Assembly: GCA_038746605.1 (NCBI GenBank) | Contig: JBCDKM010000002.1 | Span: 1 to 64,000, forward strand | Source of the DNA: Rubricoccus sp038746605 | GTDB lineage: Bacteria > Bacteroidota > Rhodothermia > Rhodothermales > Rubricoccaceae | Direction: 5' to 3' | Length of the DNA: 64,000 nt | Shown here: positions 26,444 through 34,662 of the stretch, in pieces | Position numbering within the stretch: the first letter of the stretch is position 1 | Layout: each line of letters opens with the position of its first letter | Position numbers and translations under genes: made by a program | The notes under the pieces: model-generated | Databases searched by the model: none | The model's input: the letters and a program-made list of their open reading frames with translations, nothing else | Told to the model about the DNA's origin: nothing

Positions 26444-27233
26444 TCCCCTCCGCGTCCTCGTCGTGGACGACGAGCCCCTCGCCCGCCAGCGCGTCCTCGA
26501 TCTCCTCTCGGGCGAGCCCGACGTGACCGTCGTGGGCACGGCCTCCAGCGGGCGCGAGGCCGTCGCGCAGATACAGTCCGGTAGCATCGACCTCGTGTTC
26601 CTGGACGTGCAGATGCCCGGCCTGACCGGCCTCGACGTGGTCCGCGAGGTCGGCCCGGAGCAGATGCCCGCCACCGTCTTCGCGACGGCCTACGACCAGC
26701 ACGCCCTGGAGGCGTTCGACGTGCACGCGCTCGACTACTTGCTGAAGCCCTTCGAGGACGAGCGCTTCCGCCAGGCCCTCGCGCGGGCTCGCGACCGGAT
26801 CCGGCTCCAAGAGGTAGACAGCCTCCGCGACAAACTGCTCTCGCTGCTCGGAGGCCACGCCTCAGCCCCCTCGCGCGAGGGGCCCGAGACGCCGCGCTAC
26901 ACGGAACGGCTAGCGGTCGAGATGCGCGGGCAGATCCGCGTGGTGCCCGTGGAAGAAGTGGACTTCATCCAAGCCGACGGTGCCTACGCGGAAATCCACG
27001 CGGGCGAGACGGTGTACGTCGTGCGCGAGCGGATGCAGGCGTTGGAGGCCAAGCTGGACCCCGCGCGGTTCATGCGGATCCACCGCTCCACCATCGTCCG
27101 CCTGGACCGCGTGGAGGCGCTCCTGACCGCTCCCGGCGGGGACTACGCCGTGCGGCTCACGGACGGCCGCAAGCTCCGCGTCTCCCGCTCCCGCCGCGAC
27201 GCGCTGGCGGCTCAGCTCGGCATGGACGGGTAG
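26436..27233 (+). CDS. LytTR-family response regulator
   Basis: A 265-residue regulator. The receiver has DDEPLARQRV, the phospho-acceptor in LVFLDVQMPGLTG, ATAYDQHALEAF and YLLKPFEDERF. A helical linker of about 35 residues leads to a LytTR domain starting near residue 155 (RLAVEMRGQIRVVPVEEVDFI) with DGAYAEIHAG and FMRIHRSTIV. The start codon lies within the end of the kinase gene (8-nt overlap), so the two are translationally coupled. A degenerate palindrome follows the stop at once. Confidence 0.9.
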   Translation: MADPLRVLVVDDEPLARQRVLDLLSGEPDVTVVGTASSGREAVAQIQSGSIDLVFLDVQMPGLTGLDVVREVGPEQMPATVFATAYDQHALEAFDVHALDYLLKPFEDERFRQALARARDRIRLQEVDSLRDKLLSLLGGHASAPSREGPETPRYTERLAVEMRGQIRVVPVEEVDFIQADGAYAEIHAGETVYVVRERMQALEAKLDPARFMRIHRSTIVRLDRVEALLTAPGGDYAVRLTDGRKLRVSRSRRDALAAQLGMDG

Positions 27234-27234
27234 G

Positions 27235-27253
27235 CCCGCTCGGTGCCGAGGCG
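27235..27253. repeat. Degenerate GC palindrome, 2-nt spacer
   Basis: CCCGC-TCGG-TG-CCGAGGCGG, with one arm base lost. It begins 2 nt after the regulator stop and 8 nt beyond the convergent mscS-like stop. Confidence 0.6.
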
Positions 27254-27260
27254 GAGGGAG

Positions 27261-28217
27261 TCAGCCAGGCGAGGGCGTCGGAGCAGGGCCGGGCGGTGGG
27301 ATCTGGTAGAGCCGCGTCGTGGGGTACGCGAGGTCGAGTTCTTCGCGCCCCTCGAATGCATCCAGGATGGCCTCCCAGATGCTCTGCTCGCCTCCACGCA
27401 CGCCCCGAGGCGGAGAGAGGTAGCGGAGCGTGAGCCGCACGCCGTGGTCCACCACATCGGTGTAGACCGTCGGCGTGAGCTTGTTGTAGAAGATGAGGTA
27501 GCTCTTCGCCGCGCGCCGGAGGGTCCGTTCCGCATCGGCGGAGAGCACACCGACGTTCTCCGTCGCAATCTCCAGCAGGATCTCCTTGGCGGCCCGCCAG
27601 TCGCTCTCGAACGTGACCACGACCGGCACCTCGTGCCAGACGTATGCGAACGCGCCCGTGTGGTTGGTCACGGCATCGCCGAAGACCCATCCGTTGGGCA
27701 CGTGGATGATGCGCCCGGTACTCTGGCCCGCGCCTACCGCCGTCCCCACTTCGAGGAGCGTGAACGCGAAGAGCCGCTGGTCGATCACGTCGCCGGAGAG
27801 GTCGCGGATGGAGAGTCGGTCGCCGGGCGAGAACGGCCGCCGCCAGAGGATGAACACCCATGCCGCGATGTTGACGAGCGGGTCTTTGAGCGCGATGGCG
27901 ATGCCTGCACCGAGGAGACCGAAGAACGTCGCGAGGGAGCCCAGTTCCGCCAGCCAGACGTTGAGCAGCAGCACCGCTCCGAGCACGACCGCCACGTACT
28001 GCGTCGTCTTGCGCCACTGGTAGCGCGTGCGCACGTCCTCCACGCGCCGGTCCACCACACGGATCACGATCCACCGGATGGCCCACAACGCGACGAGGAT
28101 GATCACCGTCCACAGCAACTCCCGCAGCAGCGCGCGCGGGATGGGCGTGACGCCGTGGATAGCATCGATGATCGGCGTCAGCAGATCGCCGTCGTCGCGG
28201 GGGGTTTGAGTCTGCAT
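27261..28217 (-). CDS. Small-conductance mechanosensitive channel family protein (MscS-like)
   Basis: A 318-residue inner-membrane protein. Three hydrophobic helices lie at about 28-50, 72-90 and 95-118. The pore-lining third helix is GLLGAGIAIALKDPLVNIAAW, with the Gly/Ala packing typical of MscS. It leads into the beta domain (PGDRLSIRDLSGDVIDQRLFAFTLLE) and VPNGWVFGDAVTN. It should release solutes on hypo-osmotic shock. E. coli MscS is 286 residues; the extra C-terminal part is Pro-rich. The gene has its own -7 element 12 nt ahead of the ATG. Confidence 0.88.
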   Translation of the reverse strand: MQTQTPRDDGDLLTPIIDAIHGVTPIPRALLRELLWTVIILVALWAIRWIVIRVVDRRVEDVRTRYQWRKTTQYVAVVLGAVLLLNVWLAELGSLATFFGLLGAGIAIALKDPLVNIAAWVFILWRRPFSPGDRLSIRDLSGDVIDQRLFAFTLLEVGTAVGAGQSTGRIIHVPNGWVFGDAVTNHTGAFAYVWHEVPVVVTFESDWRAAKEILLEIATENVGVLSADAERTLRRAAKSYLIFYNKLTPTVYTDVVDHGVRLTLRYLSPPRGVRGGEQSIWEAILDAFEGREELDLAYPTTRLYQIPPPGPAPTPSPG

Positions 28218-28221
28218 CCGC

Positions 28222-28229
28222 TCAACCTA
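28222..28229 (-). promoter_or_regulatory. Putative -7 element, leaderless mscS-like gene
   Basis: TAGGTTGA on the minus strand starts 12 nt before the ATG at 28217, the same spacing as ahead of 25295. Confidence 0.45.
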
Positions 28230-28245
28230 CGCCGCTGGAGAGCGG

Positions 28246-28719
28246 CTACGAGCGCGCAGCCTCGATCCGTGTCGTCAGCCGGGCCAGCGCCTCGGAGGGG
28301 AACGGCTCGCCCCAGTGCAGTCGGTAGTCCTCGTCTTCCACGCGGCTCTCTAGATCGCGGAGCGCCCGCCAGACCGGCACGACGAGGCCGAGCGATGAAC
28401 CGAAGACCTCGGCGGTCACGACTCCCTCCGCCTCGGTGCGGGTGCCGGAGGAGAAGGTCACGATCCGCAGCACCGCGCGCTCCCCTTCTGAGCCGAACCG
28501 CCAGTCGATCATGCCTGGTTCCTCGCTCATCCTCGCGAGGGTGTCGGCCCCGGTGCTCAGGAACACCGAGGCGGCCTCGGTCACCTCGCCGACGAAGTCG
28601 AAGGGGACGTGGGAGGCCTGAAACGCGTGCGTCTGCCCCTCCACTTCCAACAGAACGGGGAGCCAGCCATGCTGGGCAGTCCCGAACCGGAGCCTCAGCA
28701 CGGACGACATCGTTCCCAT
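28246..28719 (-). CDS. Hypothetical protein
   Basis: A 157-residue soluble protein without a signal peptide or membrane helix. Features are a beta-rich start (VLRLRFGTAQHGWLPVLLEVEG), FDFVGEVTEAASVFLSTG and a helical C-terminus. No family is recognised. ATGs at 28719 and 28710 are both possible starts. It lies 12 nt after the broken toxin gene and may be transcribed with the toxin-antitoxin pair, but shows no resemblance to a third TA component. Confidence 0.55.
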   Translation of the reverse strand: MGTMSSVLRLRFGTAQHGWLPVLLEVEGQTHAFQASHVPFDFVGEVTEAASVFLSTGADTLARMSEEPGMIDWRFGSEGERAVLRIVTFSSGTRTEAEGVVTAEVFGSSLGLVVPVWRALRDLESRVEDEDYRLHWGEPFPSEALARLTTRIEAARS

Positions 28720-28731
28720 GCGCGCCTTCTG

Positions 28732-29035
28732 CTACTGAGCTGACGTTCCAGGCCCTCCAAACTGGCGAGAGGAATGGTAGACGGTCAGGATCTCCGCACT
28801 GCCGTCCGCCACGACGTAAATGATGCGGTACTGCCGGTAGATCGATTCTCGGATGGCAGGGTCGCCGATCTCTGGGACCTGACGACCGCTGTGCGGCAGA
28901 CTGGAGAGGCGGCCCGTTGCCTCGAACACTCCCCCCTACGAAAATGGGCGCGAAGTCGGGCGCGACCTCCAAGTAGTAGGCCTCGATTGCCTCCAGATCT
29001 CGAAGCGCCTGTGGCCGCCAGACGATCTCAGCCAC
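28732..29035 (-). pseudogene. RelE/ParE-type toxin gene with +1 frameshift
   Basis: From the GTG at 29035 the frame encodes VAEIVWRPQALRDLEAIEAY and on to APIFV, a typical RelE/ParE N-terminus. The C-terminal half, from FEATGRLSSLPHSGRQVPE to RIIYVVADGSAEILTVYHSS, is in a different frame. The switch falls at a run of six G on the minus strand (28931-28936). With five G the two halves join smoothly into about 100 residues (IFVGGVFEATGRL). So this is either a recent indel, a phase-variable tract or a sequencing error. The GTG overlaps the antitoxin stop by 8 nt, as in classic TA operons. The toxin would be an mRNA interferase or gyrase inhibitor. Confidence 0.8.
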
Positions 29036-29234
29036 GGTTCCAGGACCGCTCCGCTGGAGGCTTCGCAAACTGGGAGCGGGCCTCTGACTGCGACACACCT
29101 TCTCCCGCCTGTGAGAGGCCAACGTTGACCTTCCGAAGGAGAATGAGTCGCTCGATCACATCGTCGAGCGGCGTCTCATCGGGAAGCGACCGCAGGGCAC
29201 GAACTGCGTCGGCTTTGGTCTGAACGGACGGCAT
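29028..29234 (-). CDS. Antitoxin of RelE/ParE-type module
   Basis: A 68-residue helical protein. VRALRSLPDETPLDDVIERL followed by a hydrophobic LILLRKVNVGLSQAGEGVS segment is the hallmark of the small antitoxins that precede ParE/RelE toxins in many Bacteroidota and proteobacteria. There is no obvious separate DNA-binding domain. The C-terminal tail, SEARSQFAKPP, probably wraps the toxin. The start at 29234 is the first ATG of the conserved helix. Expressed together with the overlapping toxin gene. Confidence 0.75.
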   Translation of the reverse strand: MPSVQTKADAVRALRSLPDETPLDDVIERLILLRKVNVGLSQAGEGVSQSEARSQFAKPPAERSWNRG

Positions 29235-29281
29235 AGCAAGGTGGGAAGAGGACGAGGAGCGGCGCTCCGAAATGAGAACAG

Positions 29282-30589
29282 CTACTGGATCTCCTCCACC
29301 ACGGCTGCAGGACCCGCGGACGCGACACCGGCCGCCTCGGTGATGAGCTGGGTGAGGCAGCTCTCCGTCAGCGTCGTGTTCGTGTTCGCGACGATGCGGC
29401 CATTGATGAGCAGCTTCGGCGTGCTGAGACCGCCGCCCGGCGCCGTGAGATGCTGCTGCACCGCCTGCACGTCCTCCGTCACGAGGTTTACGAACGGCAT
29501 GGCCTGGTCCGGATTCTGGAGCGTCGCCAGCAGGCTCGGGCCATCGAGGCCGACCGAGTTGATCGTCTCGCGCAGTTCGTCCTGGCTCATGCCCCAGGTG
29601 TTGTCGAGGCGGGCGAACATCTCGTCCACGAGGTCGAAGTACGCGTCCGTCTCGCTCGCCCACGCGAGGGCGACGGCCTGCGGGTTGGCCGGCGGACGGA
29701 GCGGGAACGGCACGGAATAGAATGTGGCCTGCTCCTGGGTCGCGGCCTTCACGGACTCCAGAGTCGCGTGGAGCGACTGGCACGCCGGGCAGTTCGGGTC
29801 GAACACCTCCACGACGGAGACCGAGCCGGTGCCACGCGACGGGTTGTTGGTGAACGCGGAAAGATCCGCGACCGGCGGAAAGACAGGGTCGTAGGTGCAC
29901 CCCTGGGGGATCGGTGGCGCGAGGCTGGCCGGCGACGCAGAGGGCTCCTCGTTCGCGGCCTGCGCGATGGCGGTCGGCGGCTCCTCGGGCGCGTCCCCCT
30001 GGCCCATCACGACGACGACAGCCAGAAGGGCAGCGAACGCCCCCGCAATGGCCCCGTACGGTACGAGGGTGGCCTTCTGCGTGGGCGGCGGCGCGGAGTG
30101 CCGCTCGCCGGTCGCCTCGCGCCGGTGCTCTAAGATGTGGAGCAAGAAGAGCGTCGTCACCAGCGCGGCGGAGATCATGCAGAGCGGGCACCACGACCCG
30201 ATCACGAACGCCTGCAGCCCGACGAGATAGAGCGTATACAGGAAGCCCACGCCGACGAATCCGAAGCTCGCGAGGCGGAGGGAGCGGTTGCCCGTGGCGG
30301 CGTAGCCGAGCCGCAGGAGCGCGAGGCCGATGTAGAAGAGCAGGCCCCAGACGATGTTCGAGACGCCGAGGAAGTCAGCGTATTCGCCCGTCGCGACATC
30401 GCCGCATCCGCCCGCCTCGGGGCCCGCGGTGAGGGACTCGGCGGTGATGACGGCCTCGCCGAAGCCAGTGCAGCCGTCCTCGAAGCCCTTCTCGACCTGG
30501 AAGTGAAGGTGGGTGACGACGAGCACGCCGAGCAAGGCGACGGCAAAGATGACGCGGGCGAGCATCCGGGTGCGAACGGGAACAGGCAT
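29282..30589 (-). CDS. VKOR-DsbA fusion: vitamin K epoxide reductase domain plus thioredoxin-fold domain
   Basis: A 435-residue membrane protein. The N-terminal half is a VKOR domain with four to five helices: a periplasmic Cys pair (DGCTGFGEAV and EAGGCGD), the SNIVWGLLFY signature and the active CxxC in GSWCPLCMISA (about 148-151). After one more helix (AIAGAFAALLAVVVVMG) comes a Ser/Pro linker and a periplasmic DsbA/DsbG-like domain with CxxC in FDPNCPACQSLH, VPFPLRPPANPQA and a cis-Pro region STPKLLINGR. Quinone-linked VKOR would re-oxidise the attached thiol oxidase, so disulfide formation is built into one chain. Confidence 0.88.
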   Translation of the reverse strand: MPVPVRTRMLARVIFAVALLGVLVVTHLHFQVEKGFEDGCTGFGEAVITAESLTAGPEAGGCGDVATGEYADFLGVSNIVWGLLFYIGLALLRLGYAATGNRSLRLASFGFVGVGFLYTLYLVGLQAFVIGSWCPLCMISAALVTTLFLLHILEHRREATGERHSAPPPTQKATLVPYGAIAGAFAALLAVVVVMGQGDAPEEPPTAIAQAANEEPSASPASLAPPIPQGCTYDPVFPPVADLSAFTNNPSRGTGSVSVVEVFDPNCPACQSLHATLESVKAATQEQATFYSVPFPLRPPANPQAVALAWASETDAYFDLVDEMFARLDNTWGMSQDELRETINSVGLDGPSLLATLQNPDQAMPFVNLVTEDVQAVQQHLTAPGGGLSTPKLLINGRIVANTNTTLTESCLTQLITEAAGVASAGPAAVVEEIQ

Positions 30590-30614
30590 CGGGTGGGGAA
30601 ACGAGTGCTTGGGC

Positions 30615-30622
30615 AGAAACTA
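30615..30622 (-). promoter_or_regulatory. Putative -7 element of VKOR-DsbA gene
   Basis: TAGTTTCT on the minus strand lies 33 nt before the ATG at 30589. Confidence 0.4.
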
Positions 30623-30722
30623 CCGCCGCTCTTGGCGGCACCGGGACGAGAACGCGCGGAGACGAGGCTCCGTGTTCATCCTCGCGCCGGTTCGCAACAG
30701 ACGTGCCGATGTCGTCTGGACG

Positions 30723-30736
30723 GGTGCCGAGGCGGG
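30723..30736. repeat. Half copy of GC palindrome
   Basis: Only the right arm (GGTGCCGAGGCGGG) is present, 6 nt beyond the BatB stop. The left arm has decayed or was never there. Confidence 0.4.
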
Positions 30737-30741
30737 AGGCG

Positions 30742-31767
30742 TTAGGCGCGAATACCTCGCGAGAGGCCGGGCACGCGAACGCCCGGCACCATCCAGAGCG
30801 CCCGCTCGGCGAGAAGGAGCAACAACGCGAGGCCGAGCGGCCACTGGAAGCGCTCAGCGTATGTCTCGTACCGCTCCCCTCCCACGACAGCCCGGTCGAT
30901 GGCGTCGAGTTGACGGGCTACGTCGGAGGCGACGGAGCCTCGGCGGTCCAGGCGGTAGACGCCGCCCCGACCGGCGACCTCGCGGAGGGCCGTGCCCTCG
31001 TAGCGCGTCGTGACCTGATCGCCGTCCTGCTGCTTGAACCCGACGAGCCGGCCGCGCCGCTTGAGCGGGATCGGCCCACCTTGTTCCGTGCCGACACCGA
31101 CGGCGAAGACCGTCGCGCCCCCTTCGCGGAGCGCATCCGCCTCGGACTCTGCCGAGCCCTCGTGCGCCTCGCCGTCTGAGACGATGAGCACGGCGCGAGG
31201 CCGCTCTACGTCGGCGGCTTCTTCCAGCGCGGCGCCTGCCACGCGGAGCGCGGCGCCGAGATCGGTGCCCTGGAGCGGGACGAGCTCCGGATCGGCGGCG
31301 TCGAGAAAGAGCCGGAAGGCGCTGCGGTCGGTCGTGAGCGGGCACTGGAGGAAGGCCTCGCCCGCGAAGACGACGAGCCCGACGCGGGCGCCCGGCCGCT
31401 CCGCGACGATCCGCTGCACCTCCAGCTTCGCGCGCTCCAACCGGCTCGGCGCCACGTCCTCCGCCAGCATCGACTCCGACACGTCGAGGGCGACCACGAG
31501 ATCGAGCGATTCCTGGGCCGTCTCGCGGAGCGTCCGCCCGAAGCGCGGCCCAGCCAGCGCGACCGCGAAGCACGCCACCGCGCCCACCACCAGCACCGCA
31601 CCCGCGACGCGCTTTCGCGCCACCTCGCGCGAGACCGCCGGGCCAGCAGCGCTCCCGAGGAACGCGACGAGCGCCTCGGCCCGCTTTCGTGAGGCGTACG
31701 CGTAGAGCGCCGCCGCCGCCGGGGCGAGCAGGAGAAGCCAGAGCGCGGCAGGGATGGCGAAGCTCAT
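30742..31767 (-). CDS. BatB-like VWA-domain membrane protein
   Basis: A 341-residue protein with two N-terminal helices (AALWLLLLAPAAAALYAYA and VAGAVLVVGAVACFAVALAG), a von Willebrand A domain with the MIDAS motif ALDVSESML (DxSxS), GTDLGAAL and IVSDGEAHEG, and a final helix near the C-terminus (WPLGLALLLLLAERALWM). This is the Aer/BatA-BatB layout found in Bacteroidota and linked to stress tolerance; the ligand is a metal-bridged protein partner. The start at 31767 fits the first helix. Downstream of the batA-like gene, with a palindrome in between; no MoxR ATPase gene is in the window. Confidence 0.8.
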   Translation of the reverse strand: MSFAIPAALWLLLLAPAAAALYAYASRKRAEALVAFLGSAAGPAVSREVARKRVAGAVLVVGAVACFAVALAGPRFGRTLRETAQESLDLVVALDVSESMLAEDVAPSRLERAKLEVQRIVAERPGARVGLVVFAGEAFLQCPLTTDRSAFRLFLDAADPELVPLQGTDLGAALRVAGAALEEAADVERPRAVLIVSDGEAHEGSAESEADALREGGATVFAVGVGTEQGGPIPLKRRGRLVGFKQQDGDQVTTRYEGTALREVAGRGGVYRLDRRGSVASDVARQLDAIDRAVVGGERYETYAERFQWPLGLALLLLLAERALWMVPGVRVPGLSRGIRA

Positions 31768-31800
31768 CGCAGAGTCAGGAGCGCGTGAGGCGCGGGAGTG

Positions 31801-31836
31801 CCCGCCTCGGTCGGTCCGTGGGCGCACCGAGGCGGG
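31801..31836. repeat. GC palindrome, 14-nt-spacer class
   Basis: CCCGCCTCGGT and ACCGAGGCGGG flank a 14-nt spacer nearly identical to that of the copy at 6849. It lies 11 nt past the BatA stop. Confidence 0.88.
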
Positions 31837-31846
31837 AGGAGTTGGC

Positions 31847-32827
31847 TCACGGAACCGTGCGGAGGCGGGTAGTGCTGAGCGCGACGGCCAGCCCGACGAG
31901 CGCGAGAGCGGGCCAGAGCACGAGCGGGTACTTCTCCTCCACGTCCAGGTAGACCGTCTCCTCGATCTCCGTCCGCTCCAACTCGCCGATGGCCTCGTAG
32001 ATGGAGCGCAGCGCCTCGGTGTCAGTCGCGCGGAAGTAGCGGCCGCCGGTCTGCCGCGCGACGGCCCGGAGCGTTTCCTCGTCCACCTCCGGGGCGGGCG
32101 CGAGGAGGCTGCCGCCGAACGGTAGGCGCGAGGTCGTGTTTCCGGCCTCGCCCCCCACGCCGATGGCGTAGACACGCACACCGAGGGCTTCAGCCGCCTC
32201 CGCAGCCGTGAGCGGGTCCACCTCGCCTCGGTTGTTCTGCCCGTCGGTGAGGAGGATGACCACCTTGCTCTCCGCATCGCTGTCGCGGAGGCGCGCGACG
32301 GCCGTCGCGAGGGCCGTTCCGATGGCGGTCCCATCTTCCACGACGCCGATGCGAACCTCGCTGAGCATCCGCTGGAGGAAGCGGTAGTCCAGCGTCAGCG
32401 GCGCCTGGGTGTAGGCCCGCGCCGCGAAGACCACGAGGCCGATGCGGTCGGACGTACGGCCGCGCACGAACTCGCTCGCGACGCGCCGGGCCGCCTCGAA
32501 GCGGTTCGGCACGAAATCGTCGGCGGTCATCGACGTAGAGATGTCCAGCGCGAGGACGATGTCGATGCCCTCGGTGCTGCGCTCCACAGTGGCGTCACGC
32601 GTCTGGGGACGGGCCATCGCGAGGGCGCCGAGCGCGAGGGCGAGCAGCAGCAAGATCTCTGGGAGACCTCGGAGGCGCGTCCAGATGCTAGCAGGGACGG
32701 TCGCTGCATCCGCCGCAGCCGGGAAGGCGACGCCTGCGCCGGTCCGGTTCCGTCCGCGCCATGCGAGCACCGCCAATCCGGCGATCGGCAGCAGCAGGAG
32801 CAGCCACAAGGGATGAGCGAGCGTCAC
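31847..32827 (-). CDS. BatA-like VWA-domain membrane protein
   Basis: A 326-residue protein with a GTG start, two N-terminal helices (LWLLLLLPIAGLAVLAW and ILLLLALALGALAMA), a VWA domain with MIDAS ALDISTSMT, DGTAIGTALATAV and LLTDGQNNRGEVDP, and a C-terminal helix (LVLWPALALVGLAVALS). It is a close relative of the BatA proteins of Bacteroidota and forms a pair with the batB-like gene downstream. The membrane-anchored VWA domain should face the periplasm. Confidence 0.82.
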   Translation of the reverse strand: MTLAHPLWLLLLLPIAGLAVLAWRGRNRTGAGVAFPAAADAATVPASIWTRLRGLPEILLLLALALGALAMARPQTRDATVERSTEGIDIVLALDISTSMTADDFVPNRFEAARRVASEFVRGRTSDRIGLVVFAARAYTQAPLTLDYRFLQRMLSEVRIGVVEDGTAIGTALATAVARLRDSDAESKVVILLTDGQNNRGEVDPLTAAEAAEALGVRVYAIGVGGEAGNTTSRLPFGGSLLAPAPEVDEETLRAVARQTGGRYFRATDTEALRSIYEAIGELERTEIEETVYLDVEEKYPLVLWPALALVGLAVALSTTRLRTVP

Positions 32828-32903
32828 GCGAGGATGAGAAGGGAACTACTGGCCGCGCAAACTCGCCACGCGGGGGCCGTCGTGCCCGCTTGGTCGGGTC
32901 TCT

Positions 32904-32923
32904 CCACCTCGGTACCGAGGCGG
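32904..32923. repeat. GC palindrome, compact class
   Basis: CCACCTCGGT directly followed by ACCGAGGCGG. It lies 7 nt beyond the sirtuin stop. Confidence 0.85.
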
Positions 32924-32929
32924 AAGAGG

Positions 32930-33706
32930 TCACATCGCCTCCCGCACGGCCGCTACCAGCGCAGGCAGCACCTCCCCCGCCCTGCCCGCCACCTGCTCGC
33001 TCAAGCTCCGCGCGATCTCGGACGGCTCCGGGTTGACCTCCGCCACGTAGGCGCCCGTCGCATGGGCCGCCAGCGGGAGGCCCGCCGCCGGGAACACCAC
33101 CCCGCTCGTCCCGACGGACAGGAAGACGTCCGCTTCCAGCGCCGCCGTCTCGGCCTTACGGATCGCAGCCTCCGGCAGCATCTCGCCGAACCAGACCACG
33201 TCCGGCCGAATGAGGCCACCGCACGCGGGGCACTGCGCGGGCACGCCCTCCTCGGTGCCTGCCACCTCCTCCCGTGAGGCGAGCCGCTCGCAGCTCATGC
33301 AGTAGGACCGCACGAGCGACCCGTGCAACTCCACGACGCGCTCGCTCCCGGCGCGCTGATGGAGGCCGTCCACGTTCTGCGTGGCGAGGAGAAACGACCC
33401 GCCGCGCGACACCACGAGCACCTCCAGTTCTGCGAGCGCCTCGTGCCCGGGATTCGGTATCACCTCTTCCACCACCGCTCGACGGTGCGCGTACCAGCCC
33501 TGCACGAGGACTGGGTTGCGGAGGAAGGCCTCCACGTTGGCGAGCTCTTCCGGCCGAAACCGCTGCCAGAGCCCGTCCGGGTCTCGGAACGTCGGAACGC
33601 CGCTCTCGGCGGAGACGCCCGCGCCGGTCAGCACCGCGACTCGCTCCCCCTCGGCGAGACGTCGGACGAGGCCGGACGAGAAGGGAGGGCCGACGGGCTG
33701 GTGCAT
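32930..33706 (-). CDS. cobB: NAD-dependent protein deacylase (sirtuin, CobB type)
   Basis: A 258-residue Sir2-family enzyme that removes acyl groups from lysines using NAD+. Visible motifs are the Rossmann entry LTGAGVSAESGVPTFRDPDG, TQNVDGLH, the catalytic VVELHGSL, the zinc site CMSCERL plus CPACGG, VVWFGE and GTSG. Tyr 72 and Arg 75 (WYAHRR) form the YxxR pocket of class III sirtuins, so desuccinylase or demalonylase activity is likely in addition to deacetylation. It stands alone between two palindromes. The length is close to E. coli CobB. Confidence 0.93.
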   Translation of the reverse strand: MHQPVGPPFSSGLVRRLAEGERVAVLTGAGVSAESGVPTFRDPDGLWQRFRPEELANVEAFLRNPVLVQGWYAHRRAVVEEVIPNPGHEALAELEVLVVSRGGSFLLATQNVDGLHQRAGSERVVELHGSLVRSYCMSCERLASREEVAGTEEGVPAQCPACGGLIRPDVVWFGEMLPEAAIRKAETAALEADVFLSVGTSGVVFPAAGLPLAAHATGAYVAEVNPEPSEIARSLSEQVAGRAGEVLPALVAAVREAM

Positions 33707-33717
33707 GGCGAGTCCCT

Positions 33718-33737
33718 CCGCCTCGGCACCGAGGCGG
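33718..33737. repeat. GC palindrome, 2-nt-spacer class
   Basis: CCGCCTCGG-CA-CCGAGGCGG. It lies 8 nt beyond the stop of the lipoprotein gene at 33745 and 12 nt upstream of the sirtuin start. Confidence 0.9.
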
Positions 33738-33744
33738 ACCGGGT

Positions 33745-34584
33745 TCAGAGAAGCCCCGGGGCGGAGAGCGTGTCCGGCGGTGCCACGTTGACGAGGACCG
33801 AGTCGATGGTGAGCGTCACCTCGTTGATGCCCTCACGGAAGAAACGCTTCTCACGTTCTAGATCATTCAACGCGATCTCGCGCTCGCCCGCCGGAAGCTG
33901 CTGGGCCTGCTGCTCGCGCATCGCGAACCGCGCGCCCGCGACGAGCACCTGATCCTCGGTGGGGCGGACGCCTTCCTGGATCTGGCGCACGCGGAACGGA
34001 ACGCGGACGCCGTCGGCGATCTCGCGGTAGTCCTCGTAGAGGATGCGCTGCGCGAGTGGCGTCGCGATGGTGTCCATCTCGAAGCGATGGAAGAGTTCAC
34101 GCACGTCCATCGTCTCCGCGTCCAAGTAGACCCGCGCGAGTTGGTTGGTCGCATCCCGAGAGGCCCCGAAGCCGACGTGTTCTGGCTGCGCCGATTCGAA
34201 CACGAGTGTCTGCTCGCCCTCGCGCTCCACCTCACCTCCGGCTGTCATGTTGGGCAGGTTGCCCGCGATGTAGTCCAGGTTGGGCGGGAAGAAGGCGAAG
34301 AGGTTGCCTGCCACCGGGTCGTTGGGCATTCCCGCCTCGGGGTCCCGCGCGAGTTGGAACGTGCGGCGGGTGGAGTCGCCGACCGAGATGTAATAGAGCG
34401 ACGTACCCAGCGCGAAGACGCGGAAATTGTCCAGCGAGCCGAGCCCCTCCTCGTACGCGCGCGCGAGTTCTGGACCGAGTTCGAGAGTCGAGACGCCCAC
34501 AGCCGCGGAAGGCTCGGAATCGGACTCGCACGCTGCGAGTGCGAGAGGCAGGAGGAATGCGAGAACGAGGGCGAGGCGATGCAC
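33745..34584 (-). CDS. Predicted outer-membrane-sorting-type lipoprotein
   Basis: A 279-residue predicted lipoprotein starting with GTG (VHRLALVLAFLLPLALAAC; lipobox LAAC at 16-19). Beta-rich throughout, with RRTFQLARDPEAG, ARVYLDAETMDVRELFHRF and YEDYREIADGVRVPFRVR. The phrase 'YxDYREIxDGVRVPFRVR' is common in LolA-like and DUF4292-like proteins that hold acyl chains, so a role in lipoprotein or lipid handling is possible. Family assignment is tentative. The gene has a clear -7 element 29 nt ahead of the GTG. Confidence 0.62.
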   Translation of the reverse strand: MHRLALVLAFLLPLALAACESDSEPSAAVGVSTLELGPELARAYEEGLGSLDNFRVFALGTSLYYISVGDSTRRTFQLARDPEAGMPNDPVAGNLFAFFPPNLDYIAGNLPNMTAGGEVEREGEQTLVFESAQPEHVGFGASRDATNQLARVYLDAETMDVRELFHRFEMDTIATPLAQRILYEDYREIADGVRVPFRVRQIQEGVRPTEDQVLVAGARFAMREQQAQQLPAGEREIALNDLEREKRFFREGINEVTLTIDSVLVNVAPPDTLSAPGLL

Positions 34585-34605
34585 GTCGGGTCTAGGTAGA
34601 ACGCC

Positions 34606-34613
34606 GGAAGCTA
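34606..34613 (-). promoter_or_regulatory. Putative -7 element of lipoprotein gene
   Basis: TAGCTTCC on the minus strand, 29 nt ahead of the GTG at 34584. Same octamer as ahead of leuS and the AT-rich gene. Confidence 0.45.
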
Positions 34614-34628
34614 CGTCGGGCCTCCAGC

Positions 34629-34636
34629 TACCTTCG
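34629..34636 (+). promoter_or_regulatory. Putative -7 element of trmH-like gene
   Basis: TACCTTCG on the plus strand, 34 nt ahead of the TTG at 34663. It is back-to-back with the divergent lipoprotein promoter. Confidence 0.4.
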
Positions 34637-34662
34637 AGCCTCGCGGTACCCTTCACGCCAGT

